Origin: Improbicoccus devescovinae
GTDB taxonomy: Bacteria; Bacillota; Clostridia; Oscillospirales; Acutalibacteraceae
Length of the DNA: 64,000 nucleotides
NCBI GenBank assembly: GCA_036245095.1
Contig: BSWA01000001.1
Span: forward strand, 248,001-312,000
Reading direction: 5' to 3'
Below, in pieces: positions 1-8,851 of the stretch (position 1 is its first letter; every line of letters starts with the position of its first letter). The notes under the pieces were generated by a model that was not told the origin of the DNA, did not search any database, and was given only the letters and a program-made list of their open reading frames with translations. The position numbers and the translations under genes are program-made.

Positions 1-812
1 TTATATTCGTCGAGAGCCAAAAGTTTATCGGCAAAAATTTTGTATCCCAAAAACACACAACCCTCGCTTATATATCTAATAAACGTCTTTTTGCTACTAA
101 GTTTCAGGCCAAGTTTTTGTGCCAGAAACCCTTCCAATATATCTTTTAAAGAAGCTGCTTCCATAGTATTTTTGCAAACCACGCTCATATCATCGACAAA
201 TCTAATATAACTCAGTTGTTTCATATTTTTAAAAACAAAAATATCTATTTCTGACAAATATAAATTGCCAAATAAATTCGAAAGACTGCTTCCCGAAACT
301 ATGCCTTTGTCAAATTTATTCATCACTTTTAACAATTTATTTATTAATTCCAAAAGTTTTTTGTCTAAATATTTCTGAAGTTGAACGAGTAAAATTTCAT
401 GACTAATAGTATCATAGTATTTTTCGATATCCATACGCAAAACCACACCGTTTGGCATATTTTGCATATTTTTTTGCAAATTAAAAACCGCATGTTTATG
501 AGATTTCCCTTTTCGATTGCTAAATAAATTTTCAATATAAGTCGGTTCAATAATTTCATTTAAATAATTATAAATCAGCTTAGAAACCAGCTGTTCAACG
601 CCGCCAAAGTAATAATGTTTGCGTTTATTATCGGCATTTTGCACAAAATTTTTAGGTTTTTCAAATGTAAATTTGCCAGAATTTAAATCATTGTAAATTT
701 TTTCTAAATTTAATTTTTGGCTATAAGTATTGAAACTTTTGCTATTATAACTCAATTCCAAAAAAGTAGTCTCAAGATTGTCCAGTGTAATTATATCTTC
801 AAATATTAACAA
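1..812 (-). CDS. Reverse transcriptase, C-terminus cut by window edge
   Basis: The minus-strand frame is open from a TTG at 812 to the left edge, about 270 codons. The TTG lies 7 nt after AGGAG. The protein has the RT motifs in order: RMDIEKYYDTISH (catalytic Asp, RT1/2 region), SGSSLSNLFGNLYL in place of the usual QG-x-P-L-SP, YIRFVDDMSVV (catalytic DD) and FLGYKIF. The order and the FLGY-type end resemble diversity-generating-retroelement or abortive-infection RTs more than group II intron maturases, and no intron RNA is seen. The S-N pair in motif 4 is unusual for either class (SP in introns, SQ in DGRs). The far end and any partner genes lie outside the window. It runs toward the edge, away from the DUF4364 gene 29 bp upstream. 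Confidence 0.85.
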   Translation of the reverse strand, partial: MLIFEDIITLDNLETTFLELSYNSKSFNTYSQKLNLEKIYNDLNSGKFTFEKPKNFVQNADNKRKHYYFGGVEQLVSKLIYNYLNEIIEPTYIENLFSNRKGKSHKHAVFNLQKNMQNMPNGVVLRMDIEKYYDTISHEILLVQLQKYLDKKLLELINKLLKVMNKFDKGIVSGSSLSNLFGNLYLSEIDIFVFKNMKQLSYIRFVDDMSVVCKNTMEAASLKDILEGFLAQKLGLKLSSKKTFIRYISEGCVFLGYKIFADKLLALDEY

Positions 813-841
813 ATACAAGCTCCTAATTATATTTTTGTATT

Positions 842-1384
842 TTACAAAAGATTAGATAATATATTTTCGTATATTTTATCTATATTTTTAATAAATTTCT
901 TTTTAATTTTTAGCGATTGTTCTAAATCTGGCGAATATATAGACACCGACATAAGATCAATTTTTTTGTTCGAAATTTTACAATTTACATTATATCCGTC
1001 ATTAATTTTGTTTATTTTAACTATATTTTCATCTTTGTTCACAAAAAAATCAAGATAAATATTAATTCCTTTTAATATTTTTTCTCGTAAACTTTTAGGA
1101 ATATTATTTTCGAATTCTTTCGAAATATCTTCGCCTTTAGGAGTTATTTTGCATTTTTCTTTTTTATCATCCGACTCCAAATATTTTTTGGACAATAGTT
1201 CTAAAATAATATTATTTATCTCAAAATAATTAGCTATTTCGTTAGTTTCTAATATAAAAAACACAAAATCCTTATTTATCAACACATTTATTTTAGTAAA
1301 AATATAACAAATAATTATTTTAATTTGTTCTTCGGAGTAAAAATTAAATATAAAAAAATCCGAATCAAAAATATTTTTTTTCAT
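842..1384 (-). CDS. DUF4364 family protein
   Basis: About 180 residues. The first part looks like a winged-helix domain, with a K-I-T-P-K-G-E turn typical of these small regulators, followed by SLREKILKGI and an alpha/beta end (YSPDLEQSLKIKKKF) like DUF4364 proteins of Clostridia. The family is predicted to bind DNA, but its targets are not known to me. The start is placed at the ATG at 1384, which follows GGTG at good spacing; a TTG lies three codons upstream. It probably forms one transcript with the reverse transcriptase gene downstream. Confidence 0.7.
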   Translation of the reverse strand: MKKNIFDSDFFIFNFYSEEQIKIIICYIFTKINVLINKDFVFFILETNEIANYFEINNIILELLSKKYLESDDKKEKCKITPKGEDISKEFENNIPKSLREKILKGINIYLDFFVNKDENIVKINKINDGYNVNCKISNKKIDLMSVSIYSPDLEQSLKIKKKFIKNIDKIYENILSNLL

Positions 1385-1424
1385 AAAATTCAATCACCAA
1401 CATGTTGACATTAATTTAAATATA

Positions 1425-2222
1425 TCATAAAATAATCTCAGTGTCTTTTTTAACTATTTGTATATTATTTTTACTAAAAACGGTTTCTAAAAAAGACATA
1501 CCAATTTTTTGGGAATTTTCTATATTTTTTCTATGTATCCAAATCTGAAATACAAATTTAGTATGATATTTGTTTTCAGTATCACATTCAGTATGTATTT
1601 TAAAATGAGGAGTGATAAGAATCTTACTTTCTTCAGTCATTACATAACGTTCAATGAGCGCAAAAATTTCTGTTTTTTTGTTAAAATTAGCTAGAATATA
1701 ACTGAATTTAATTGAAATTATATCCAATTCGCTATTTCTATATACAATTTCGGAGATCAACTTAAAATTAGGTATAATAATAGTCTTATCATTTGAATCG
1801 CGCAAAAGAGTATGCGTAGTTTTAATACTTACAACGGTTCCCGTTATTGAGCCAATCTGGATTTTATCGCCAACATGTATGGGTTTATCTAAAATAATTG
1901 AAAATCCTGCCGCCAAATTCGACATGCTGTCTTTAAGTATTAGACCAAATGTCAATAACGATGCGCTGAGTGCGGTTATAATAGAAAATATATTAATATT
2001 AAATGAAGCGAGTATTAAAAAAAATAATAAAAATTTAAGCGAAATTTTAATAATAGATTCAAAAAAACTTATTACTCCTGAGTCTACGGATTTGTCTAAA
2101 AAAAATACTATAGAACGACTACTTTTGTTTATTATCCACAAACCTATAACCAAAATTGGTAATGCCCATAAAATATGTTTGAAATTATTTAGAAAAAAAT
2201 CATTTATAACTGCCCATTGCAT
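1425..2222 (-). CDS. Small-conductance mechanosensitive channel, MscS family
   Basis: A membrane channel of about 265 residues that opens under membrane tension to release solutes during osmotic downshock. Two or three N-terminal membrane helices are followed by the pore helix (SLLTFGLILKDSMSNLAAGF) and the MscS beta domain with the hallmark DKPIHVGDKIQIG and GTVVSI segments, then a C-terminal alpha/beta domain. The length is near that of E. coli MscS (286), so it is a minimal form without extra domains. The start is at the ATG that follows AGAG by about 11 nt; a GTG four codons upstream overlaps the ribosome binding site. It is divergent from the surface-protein gene at 2272. Confidence 0.88.
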   Translation of the reverse strand: MQWAVINDFFLNNFKHILWALPILVIGLWIINKSSRSIVFFLDKSVDSGVISFFESIIKISLKFLLFFLILASFNINIFSIITALSASLLTFGLILKDSMSNLAAGFSIILDKPIHVGDKIQIGSITGTVVSIKTTHTLLRDSNDKTIIIPNFKLISEIVYRNSELDIISIKFSYILANFNKKTEIFALIERYVMTEESKILITPHFKIHTECDTENKYHTKFVFQIWIHRKNIENSQKIGMSFLETVFSKNNIQIVKKDTEIIL

Positions 2223-2271
2223 ATAAAAAATCACTCTTATTTAATTTTTTTAAAACTGTGAGGAACATAAA

Positions 2272-3117
2272 ATGAAAAAATTTTTTAGTTTTGTCGCTTT
2301 GTTTGCGATTTTGATGTTTAATAATCCTTTAATATTTTCTAAGATTCCTGAAAATACTGAGAATAATTTGGAACAATCAACTATAAAGAAATCTCAAAAT
2401 ATTAATTTTTTAGTAGATATTCCTAATACATGTCACTACGGCGAGGCAATACCTGTAATAATATCATTGGATGATAATGCGAAATATCCTGAAAATGACA
2501 GTATAACAGAGTTGGAAATAAAAATCCAGATTGAATCTCCTGTGCAATTCAGAAAAAGTAGCATATCTAAAAAAAATTTTGATTGTACTTATGAGGATAA
2601 TAATCAAATTTTGCATATAAAATTAAAGAAAAAAAGAAAAATTAAGTTGAAATCAAACAAAAAAAATGAAGTTTTTAGTTTTGAGTTAAATTCTCCTAAA
2701 ATTTGTGAGAACAATAAATCAAAATTAAATATAGAAATTTTAAACGTAAATACTAAAAATTGGAATATCGAAAAAAATGTTAATAACAAAATTTTGAATT
2801 TTAATGAGCCTAATTATTATCTGAAAGGATTAAATAATTCTTGTGGATCGTTGGATCCTGGTTTTAAAAGCAATATTTTTGATTATGTTTTAAATGTGGA
2901 TCATAACACAAAAGAAGTAGTTTTTAATCCTATAGGTATGACTGGAAATGAAAATGTAGAAATGAACAATAAAAAAGTAAATATAACAAAAAAAACATCT
3001 AAATTCACTATAAAAGTTCGTGACAAAAAAACAAATATGAAAAAAATTTATAAAATAACAATAAATAGATTAAAAAATAAGCCTTCAAAAATCGAGAAAA
3101 TTAAAAAAAAAAGCTAA
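2272..3117 (+). CDS. Surface protein with cadherin-like domain, C-terminus frameshifted
   Basis: The protein has an N-terminal signal peptide (MKKFFSFVALFAILMF...), a cohesin-like beta region at about residues 45-165 (VDIPNTCHYGEAIPVIISL) and a cadherin-like beta-sandwich domain at about 185-268 (YLKGLNNSCGSLDPGF, FDYVLNV, YKITINR), as in PF12733 proteins of gut Clostridia. The frame stops at 3117 right after a run of ten A. In the +1 frame the text continues to 3290 with a basic linker and a membrane helix, so the full product was probably a membrane-anchored surface protein. The ribosome binding site GAGG precedes the ATG. Function unknown; a role in adhesion or envelope binding is inferred only from the domains. 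Confidence 0.65.
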   Translation: MKKFFSFVALFAILMFNNPLIFSKIPENTENNLEQSTIKKSQNINFLVDIPNTCHYGEAIPVIISLDDNAKYPENDSITELEIKIQIESPVQFRKSSISKKNFDCTYEDNNQILHIKLKKKRKIKLKSNKKNEVFSFELNSPKICENNKSKLNIEILNVNTKNWNIEKNVNNKILNFNEPNYYLKGLNNSCGSLDPGFKSNIFDYVLNVDHNTKEVVFNPIGMTGNENVEMNNKKVNITKKTSKFTIKVRDKKTNMKKIYKITINRLKNKPSKIEKIKKKS

Positions 3118-3290
3118 AATCAAAAAAACCAAAAGCAATTCCATCTTATGACTATAAAAAAATAAAATTAGAAAAAGAGAGTAACGTCATTACTGCTTTT
3201 TTGCAAAAAATAACATTTTTTTCAGTTTTTGGTATAATTTACTGTTTACTTTTACTAAAAATTTCAAAAAAACTGTTCGATCATGCATGA
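3118..3290 (+). pseudogene. Frameshifted membrane-anchor tail of the surface protein
   Basis: In the frame one base off from the preceding gene, an open stretch encodes KSKKPKAIPSYDYKKI and then a hydrophobic helix (ITFFSVFGIIYCLLLL) followed by a short basic end, with a TGA at 3288. This is the layout of a C-terminal membrane anchor. Adding one A to the A10 tract at about 3103-3112 restores a continuous frame. It could be a real mutation, a homopolymer sequencing error, or a site of transcriptional slippage that yields a mix of secreted and anchored forms. Confidence 0.6.
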
Positions 3291-3439
3291 AATTATTGGA
3301 ATATAAGCTAAAATTAGGCCACCTGACTCACTTAAATTTAGTTTTAAAAAATAAAAAACTAAAAATTTATTTTTCTGAAAATTTTTGTTTTATAAAATGT
3401 AATAAATTTAATTTTTAGGATAAAATTCGCAAATTTATT

Positions 3440-4543
3440 TTACACATGCCGTTCTTCATAGAATTCGTCACTGAACGCGCTATAATCGCCCACTTCCAGA
3501 GAATATTCGCTTTTCTTCATGATATGAATATCATCGGGAGTCAAATTTAAACCTATTTTTGTACCAGGAGCATAATACTGAGTCGTCTGAGCCATCCATT
3601 TGAAATTGTCAACATCAACAATAATTTCATTGTAAACGCCTTTAAATATGACAGAACTCACAATTCCCACAAGGCAACTTTTACTGGGGTCAACTATTTT
3701 TATATCTTCAGGACGTATCACGACATCTACAGATTCCCCGATAGTAAACCCAGAATCTAGGCATTTAAAAGTTTTACTAGCAAAATTCACGCAAAAATCC
3801 CCGAGTATTTTGCCGTTTATTATGTTACTTTCACCAATAAAATCAGCAACAAATGCATTTTTTGGTTCATTATATATAATTTCTGGAGACGCGACCTGCT
3901 GAATAATTCCTTTATTCATGACAACCACAGTATCCGACATAGACAAAGCTTCTTCTTGGTCATGAGTAACAAAAACAAAAGTAATTCCGGTATGTTTTTG
4001 TAATTTTTTTAATTCAATTTGCATATCTTTTCGAAGTTTCAAATCCAAAGCAGCCAACGGTTCATCCAGCAATAACAACGTCGGCTTGTTAACCAAAGCT
4101 CGCGCTACTGCGACTCTCTGCTGTTGTCCGCCCGAAAGCGAATCAATATTCCGATCTCCGAAGCCTTTTAAATTCACCATTTCTAACATTTTATTAACAC
4201 GGTCATTAATTTCATGCGAGCTTATTTTTTTTAATTTTAATCCAAATGCGACATTTTCGTACACATTTAAATGATTAAACAAAGCATATTTTTGAAACAC
4301 AGTATTAACCTGTCGCTTATGTGGCGGCAATTTATTTATATTTTTTCCATCAAAAATGATATAGCCATCATCCGGAGCCAAAAACCCTCCTATAAGCCGT
4401 AAAATAGTAGTTTTACCGCATCCAGAGGGCCCTAAAAGTGTAACAAATTCACCTCTCGCGACACGCAAATTTAAATTTTTAAAAATATATTCTTTACCTA
4501 ACTTCATACTCACGTTTTTGAATTCCAATATATTTTTAATCAT
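3440..4543 (-). CDS. potA: Spermidine/putrescine ABC transporter ATP-binding protein
   Basis: The ATPase of a PotABCD-type polyamine importer. It has Walker A GPSGCGKTT, signature LSGGQQQRVAVARAL, Walker B LLLLDEPLAALD, the H-loop FVTHDQEEAL and a C-terminal TOBE domain (GESVDVVIRPEDI) that carries substrate-specific regulation. Length 367 is normal. No potB, potC or potD lies next to it on either side, so the permease and binding protein must be elsewhere or lost. Assignment as PotA rather than another TOBE-type importer ATPase (FbpC, CysA, MalK) rests on the overall match of the N-terminal and TOBE parts and is less certain than the ABC class itself. Confidence 0.82.
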   Translation of the reverse strand: MIKNILEFKNVSMKLGKEYIFKNLNLRVARGEFVTLLGPSGCGKTTILRLIGGFLAPDDGYIIFDGKNINKLPPHKRQVNTVFQKYALFNHLNVYENVAFGLKLKKISSHEINDRVNKMLEMVNLKGFGDRNIDSLSGGQQQRVAVARALVNKPTLLLLDEPLAALDLKLRKDMQIELKKLQKHTGITFVFVTHDQEEALSMSDTVVVMNKGIIQQVASPEIIYNEPKNAFVADFIGESNIINGKILGDFCVNFASKTFKCLDSGFTIGESVDVVIRPEDIKIVDPSKSCLVGIVSSVIFKGVYNEIIVDVDNFKWMAQTTQYYAPGTKIGLNLTPDDIHIMKKSEYSLEVGDYSAFSDEFYEERHV

Positions 4544-4568
4544 AATTCAATAAAACCTCTGAGTTAAA

Positions 4569-5120
4569 TTAACCAGAAAATTGCATAAATTTTCTTATTT
4601 TTTGTACATCTTTTTTGCCTTTTAACTCTGCAACCAACTCAAATGCAAATTCATTTGCTACCCCAGGACCTCTCGCTGTGATTATTTTATTGTCATTACA
4701 TACATAATCTTCCGATAATTTTGCATTTTTTAGATATTTTTCACAGCCCGGGAAGCAACAAGCTTCAATATTTTCTAAAAAATTTAATTTCCCCAAAATC
4801 ACAGGAGCCGCACAAATTGCTCCTATTAAAATTTTATGTGTTACACAATGTTTAATTATATCACATACTTTTGTGTTTGCACCCAAATTTTCCGCGCCCG
4901 GAGACCCGCCTGGAAGCACTATTAATTCTAAATTTTCCAAATTTTCAAATAAAATTTCATCTATACTAATATCAGCTTCCAATTTAGTACCCATGCAGCT
5001 TTGTACATTTTTAACAGAAACCCCTACAGTTTTGACATCAAATTTAGCTCTTTTTAATATATCAATAGGAGCAATCGCCTCAAGATCTTCAAAGCCATCG
5101 GCCAGGAACACATAAACCAT
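4569..5120 (-). CDS. DJ-1/PfpI family protein
   Basis: A protein of about 183 residues with the DJ-1 superfamily fold. It has the conserved acidic residue near the N-terminus (FLADGFEDLEAIAP), the nucleophile elbow GAICAAPVIL with the reactive Cys, and the ARGPGVANEFAFEL end segment. Members act as glyoxalase/deglycase or stress chaperone enzymes (YajL/ThiJ group). It most resembles the DJ-1/YajL subgroup. The start is the ATG 10 nt after GAGG; another in-frame ATG three codons upstream sits too close to the ribosome binding site. Confidence 0.85.
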   Translation of the reverse strand: MVYVFLADGFEDLEAIAPIDILKRAKFDVKTVGVSVKNVQSCMGTKLEADISIDEILFENLENLELIVLPGGSPGAENLGANTKVCDIIKHCVTHKILIGAICAAPVILGKLNFLENIEACCFPGCEKYLKNAKLSEDYVCNDNKIITARGPGVANEFAFELVAELKGKKDVQKIRKFMQFSG

Positions 5121-5274
5121 GATTAACATACCTCATTTCAGAAAAACTTATAACATATAATTAAAAAAAATCAATATTTTCTTAATTAATATTTACACAA
5201 ATCAAATATTTCCAATAATTTCCCAATTTACCACTATTCTAACTCCTAAAACACAAGAATTTATAACTCTTCAG

Positions 5275-5302
5275 ATCCCGGAAATTCTGTAATTACCGGG
5301 AT
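5275..5302. terminator. Strong hairpin between the ParC-like and DJ-1 genes
   Basis: ATCCCGG and CCGGGAT form a perfect 7-bp stem that can extend with a few A-T pairs. It lies 10 bp past the stop of the minus-strand ParC-like gene. There is no clean T run after it on the minus strand, so it may be a weak terminator or an RNA-stabilising hairpin. Confidence 0.45.
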
Positions 5303-5311
5303 TTATATATT

Positions 5312-7525
5312 TTAAAATTTCAATTGCTCGCTTTTCGAAAATTCTGAGTCTGTTTTGAATCCAACTGAAGGTATCTTTTTCACCATGTATTTGCTCGTTT
5401 TATTATTATATAACTCAATATTTGTGATTTTTTGCGATTTGCTTAATTTCATGACAATTACCCCTTGCGAATCTTTCGAAACTTTCGATGAAATTAAATT
5501 TGTGTTAAATACAATAACCCGAGATCCGGATGAATTAATAATAAAATTTTCGTCTTTTTGAATATAAAAACAAGATATTAATTCATTTTTTTGGCTATAT
5601 GCTCTAATTAATTTTTTTCTATTCGTCTTCGTTTCATACGCGCACATATCCACCTTCGCGACCATGCCATTACTAAAAAAGAAAACCATAAATCCTCTAT
5701 AATTATTAGTAACCACCATATATTTAAATTCTTCGTTTTCATCGGCGCCGAAATTAGCACTAATAAACTCACCCATAGAACCGACTTTCATATCAGGAAA
5801 ATTAATGCCTTTTGATTTATACGCATGAAATTTATTAGTAAAAAACAACAAATCCGATTCATTATTGGCTTCAATTTTTTGTATAATTTCGTCACCATTT
5901 TTTAATTTATGTTCATCTTTAGGCTTCAAATTTTGCGATGGAATTTTTTTAAAATAACCCTCTCTCGTAAAGAAATAAACCACAGGATAATCAGGTTTTT
6001 TAGCCTCTGATTCGAGATCAAACTCTAGTATTTCGGTTTTATTTACTATAGGACAAATGCGATCTTTTCCATATTTTTCTGAAATTTCCGTCAATTCTTT
6101 GATTATAATCAACTTTATTTCCGCAGGATCATCTAAAATTTTATGCAAATTAGCTATATCAGACTTTAAGCTTTCAATTTCAGAAATTTTCCGTAAAATA
6201 TGTTCTTTATTAATATTTCTGAGCCTAATTTCCGCAATATAATCAGCCTGAATCTCGTCTATATTAAACGCAAGCATCAGATTCGGCACTACTTGGGAAT
6301 CAAGATCAGTATTTCTAATTATACTAATAGCTTTATCAATGTCAAGCAAAACTTTTTCAAGGCCCAATAATAAATGAAGTTTACTATTTTTTTTATTTAA
6401 ATCAAAATCCAGTCTTCTTTTCACGGCATTAATTCTAAAATTAATCCATTCTGTAAGCAGCTCTCCGACGCCGAAAACACGCGGAGTGCCAGAAATTAAT
6501 ACGTTAAAATTACACGAAAAATTATCCTGTAAGCTAGTTAATTTGTACAATTTTGACATAAATTTATCAGGATCAATACCACGTTTCAAATCAATCGTAA
6601 TTCTAAGGCCCTCTATGCCGGTTTCATCGCGAATATCCGAAATTTCAGTAATTTTATTTTTTTTGACCAAATCGGCAATTTTTTCTATTATAATTTCAAT
6701 CGTAGTAGTCGGCGGGATATTCAAAATATCAATACAATTCGAGCCAGCATCGTACTTATACCTAGCGCGAACCGGAATATTCCCACGACCAGTTTTATAA
6801 ATATTTCGCATCAAATCTTTATCGTACACAATTTCGCCACCGCCATGAAAATCCGGCGCAATCAGCGTACTAATCAAATTATGATACTTATTTTTAATCA
6901 ACCGAATCGTAGTCTGGCACAATTCCCGCAAATTAAACGGGCAAATCGAGCTCGCCATTCCGACAGCAATTCCGGTGCTTGAATTCAGCAAAATCGTCGG
7001 ATATTTCACGGGTAATAACACAGGCTCCTGAAGAGTATTATCATAATTAGGAACAAATTGTGTAGTGTTTTTCTCGATATCGCCAAAAATTTCATAACAT
7101 ATTTTTGCCAATTTAGCCTCTGTATATCTAGCAGCAGCGCGCGCCATATTTCTCGAGTAAAATTTTCCAAAATTCCCTTTTGAGTCGACATACGGATGCG
7201 ACAAAGCTTCATAACCGCGGCTCATCCTAGCCATAGTCTCATAAATAGTAATATCGCCATGCGGATTTAATTTCATAGTCTGACCTACAATATTTGCCGA
7301 CTTAGTTCTAGCCGAATCTAATAGCCCCATTTTGTACATAGTATACAAAACTTTCCTCTGAGACGGCTTAAAACCGTCTATTTCGGGTATAGCACGCGAC
7401 ATAATAACACTCATGGCATAAGGCATGTAATTTTTTTCGATAACAGAAACGATTTTTTGCTCTAATAATTCACCAGCATTTTTGATAATTCCTTGTTTTT
7501 TATTTATATTCAACAAATTATTCAT
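5312..7525 (-). CDS. Type II topoisomerase subunit A (ParC/GyrA-like)
   Basis: The DNA breakage-reunion subunit of a type IIA topoisomerase. It has the winged-helix segment RAIPEIDGFKPSQRKVLYTM, the catalytic tyrosine in AARYTEAKL, the GIAVGMAS loop and a long coiled-coil region. The C-terminal part is a degenerate beta-pinwheel, and I see no GyrA box (QRRGGKG), which favours a topoisomerase IV-like decatenating role over gyrase. Length 737 matches the shorter second A-subunits of Clostridia. Its likely partner, the ParE-like gene at 46712, lies 39 kb away instead of next to it. The ribosome binding site GGGTGAT precedes the ATG. Confidence 0.85.
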   Translation of the reverse strand: MNNLLNINKKQGIIKNAGELLEQKIVSVIEKNYMPYAMSVIMSRAIPEIDGFKPSQRKVLYTMYKMGLLDSARTKSANIVGQTMKLNPHGDITIYETMARMSRGYEALSHPYVDSKGNFGKFYSRNMARAAARYTEAKLAKICYEIFGDIEKNTTQFVPNYDNTLQEPVLLPVKYPTILLNSSTGIAVGMASSICPFNLRELCQTTIRLIKNKYHNLISTLIAPDFHGGGEIVYDKDLMRNIYKTGRGNIPVRARYKYDAGSNCIDILNIPPTTTIEIIIEKIADLVKKNKITEISDIRDETGIEGLRITIDLKRGIDPDKFMSKLYKLTSLQDNFSCNFNVLISGTPRVFGVGELLTEWINFRINAVKRRLDFDLNKKNSKLHLLLGLEKVLLDIDKAISIIRNTDLDSQVVPNLMLAFNIDEIQADYIAEIRLRNINKEHILRKISEIESLKSDIANLHKILDDPAEIKLIIIKELTEISEKYGKDRICPIVNKTEILEFDLESEAKKPDYPVVYFFTREGYFKKIPSQNLKPKDEHKLKNGDEIIQKIEANNESDLLFFTNKFHAYKSKGINFPDMKVGSMGEFISANFGADENEEFKYMVVTNNYRGFMVFFFSNGMVAKVDMCAYETKTNRKKLIRAYSQKNELISCFYIQKDENFIINSSGSRVIVFNTNLISSKVSKDSQGVIVMKLSKSQKITNIELYNNKTSKYMVKKIPSVGFKTDSEFSKSEQLKF

Positions 7526-7629
7526 GTGAAATCACCCGGCCCATTTATTTTTAATCACAAATTCCGAAAAATCAAATATGCTTGATTTAAATTTTATGAA
7601 ATAAGATTTTAAAATACAAGTATTTATTA

Positions 7630-8528
7630 GACCTCCTCGGAAATTAATTTTCAAAATTAATTAATCCGCACAACAAAGACATTCTTAATTTAAACCGAGT
7701 ACGTCGATTACGGTATTTGTTTGCTACTATTTTAAAAACTTTAATTTTTGCATTTATGTTTTCAATTATGATTCGTTCTTTTGAAATACGCCGATTTTCA
7801 GATTTTTCTTCGGCAGTGAGTGTGCCTTTTCTTGGTTTTTTCTTTGGAGTTTCGCTGTTTTTGTGTAATCTCAAAATTCCCTGATAACCGCTGTCTCCTT
7901 GGACTTTTTTATCATTTGAAATCGCATATCCTATACTTTCCTCATAAAGTTTAAAGTCGTGAGTTTTTCCTTCAGCATGGGCAATACAGATAATATCTTT
8001 TGTTTGTCGATTTACAATTAGTTGCGTTTTTATGGTATGCCTTTTTTTCTTTCCTGAATACCACTGACGCTGTTTTTTTTAGGGCGTTCGACCGGACTTT
8101 CCATAACATCAACAACCACAATTTCTATCTCGTTATTTTCAAGTAATGCTTTTTTGCCGGGTAAACTGAATTTTCTGCTTTTAATCAGTGTATCTTCGAC
8201 CCAAACGATTGTGTCGTGCGTTGTTGCTTCGCCAACCTCAAACTCAAATGCCAATTCTTTTTGTGTCACATACTGTCGCCAGTACTTCAAAGCCATAAAT
8301 AATTGATCTTGAAGTGTTAATTTTGTGTGCCTGCCTCGACGTTTGTGCTTTTCAGCGTAAGCTATTTGAAGCTGAGCAATCATCGCACTATAAGTTTCTT
8401 TTTTTATACCTATTAATTGCTTAAAATCTGCATCTTGTAATCTCATAGCTTTTTCATATCTTGTCAATTTTCATCACCGATATTATTAAACCATATTTAG
8501 ACATAAAAATCCAATTTCCGAAGAGGTC
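7630..8528 (-). mobile_element. IS5-like insertion sequence, about 0.9 kb
   Basis: The element is bounded by inverted repeats of about 17 bp: GACCTCCTCGGAAATT at the left end and its near-complement at the right end (one mismatch, C/T), extended by a less perfect AT part. Each end is flanked by TA, which could be a short target duplication. It contains one transposase reading frame split by a -1 frameshift. Both ends and the whole DDE gene look intact, so the copy may be active. It sits between the ParC-like gene and a small-gene region and breaks no recognised gene. Confidence 0.85.
7644..8467 (-). CDS. IS5 family transposase, made by -1 frameshift
   Basis: The first frame (8467 to 8030) encodes a helix-turn-helix N-terminal domain (Tnp_4 type) and the first catalytic Asp in VVVDVMESPVERP. 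At about 8075-8082 the sequence CCT AAA AAA AAC lets ribosomes slip back one base, and the second frame continues with QRQWYSGKKKRH, the second Asp in GDSGYQGI and the catalytic Glu region RIIIENINAKIKVFK, ending at 7644. The joined product is about 273 residues, the usual size for the ISL2/IS427-like groups, which are known to use such frameshifts. The conserved reading on both sides argues for programmed frameshifting and against decay. Confidence 0.82.
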
Positions 8529-8851
8529 TATTAAATTTATTTTGTAAAAATAAATTATTTAATAATTTCGTAACATAAAATTAATCAAATAAACATTGAC
8601 TTATTGAAAATACGTGACAAAATAAAAATTAGAAGAGCCAATACAACACAAAAAAAGGAGACCTCGATCATGAAAAATTATCTAAAAATCCAAGAAATTA
8701 ATCATGATTATTATACAAATATACTAATACATCCTCCGTAATTTTTAAATATTTAATAAAATATATTACTCAAACCACGAATATATTCAAGAATTTTTTT
8801 AAAATACACAAAATTATTTCAATTTGTTCTGAAAATCGGGGGTAATAAATT
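8529..8851. other. Intergenic AT-rich region with a possible short transcript
   Basis: The stretch between the IS end and the 82-residue gene. A possible promoter has TTGACT at 8596 and a poor -10 (AAAATA) 17 bp later. It leads into a strong ribosome binding site and the short ORF at 8670. Nothing else is recognised. Confidence 0.4.
8670..8741 (+). CDS. Possible 23-residue peptide
   Basis: ATG follows AAAGGAG at 8-9 nt spacing, one of the better ribosome binding sites in the window, and opens a 23-codon frame (MKNYLKIQEINHDYYTNILI...) ending in Pro-Pro-stop. The Pro-Pro end could stall ribosomes, so it may be a leader peptide for the gene at 8852. There is no homology argument, and it may not be real. 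Confidence 0.35.
   Translation: MKNYLKIQEINHDYYTNILIHPP

Noticed and set aside
365..559. 64-codon ATG frame on the minus strand
   Set aside because: It is out of frame with the reverse transcriptase, whose conserved motifs cover the same bases.
1..812. Group II intron
   Set aside because: No intron 5' end, domain V-like hairpin or maturase motif is visible in the window.
1879..2226. 115-codon plus-strand frame
   Set aside because: It is the antisense shadow of the MscS gene and has no ribosome binding site.
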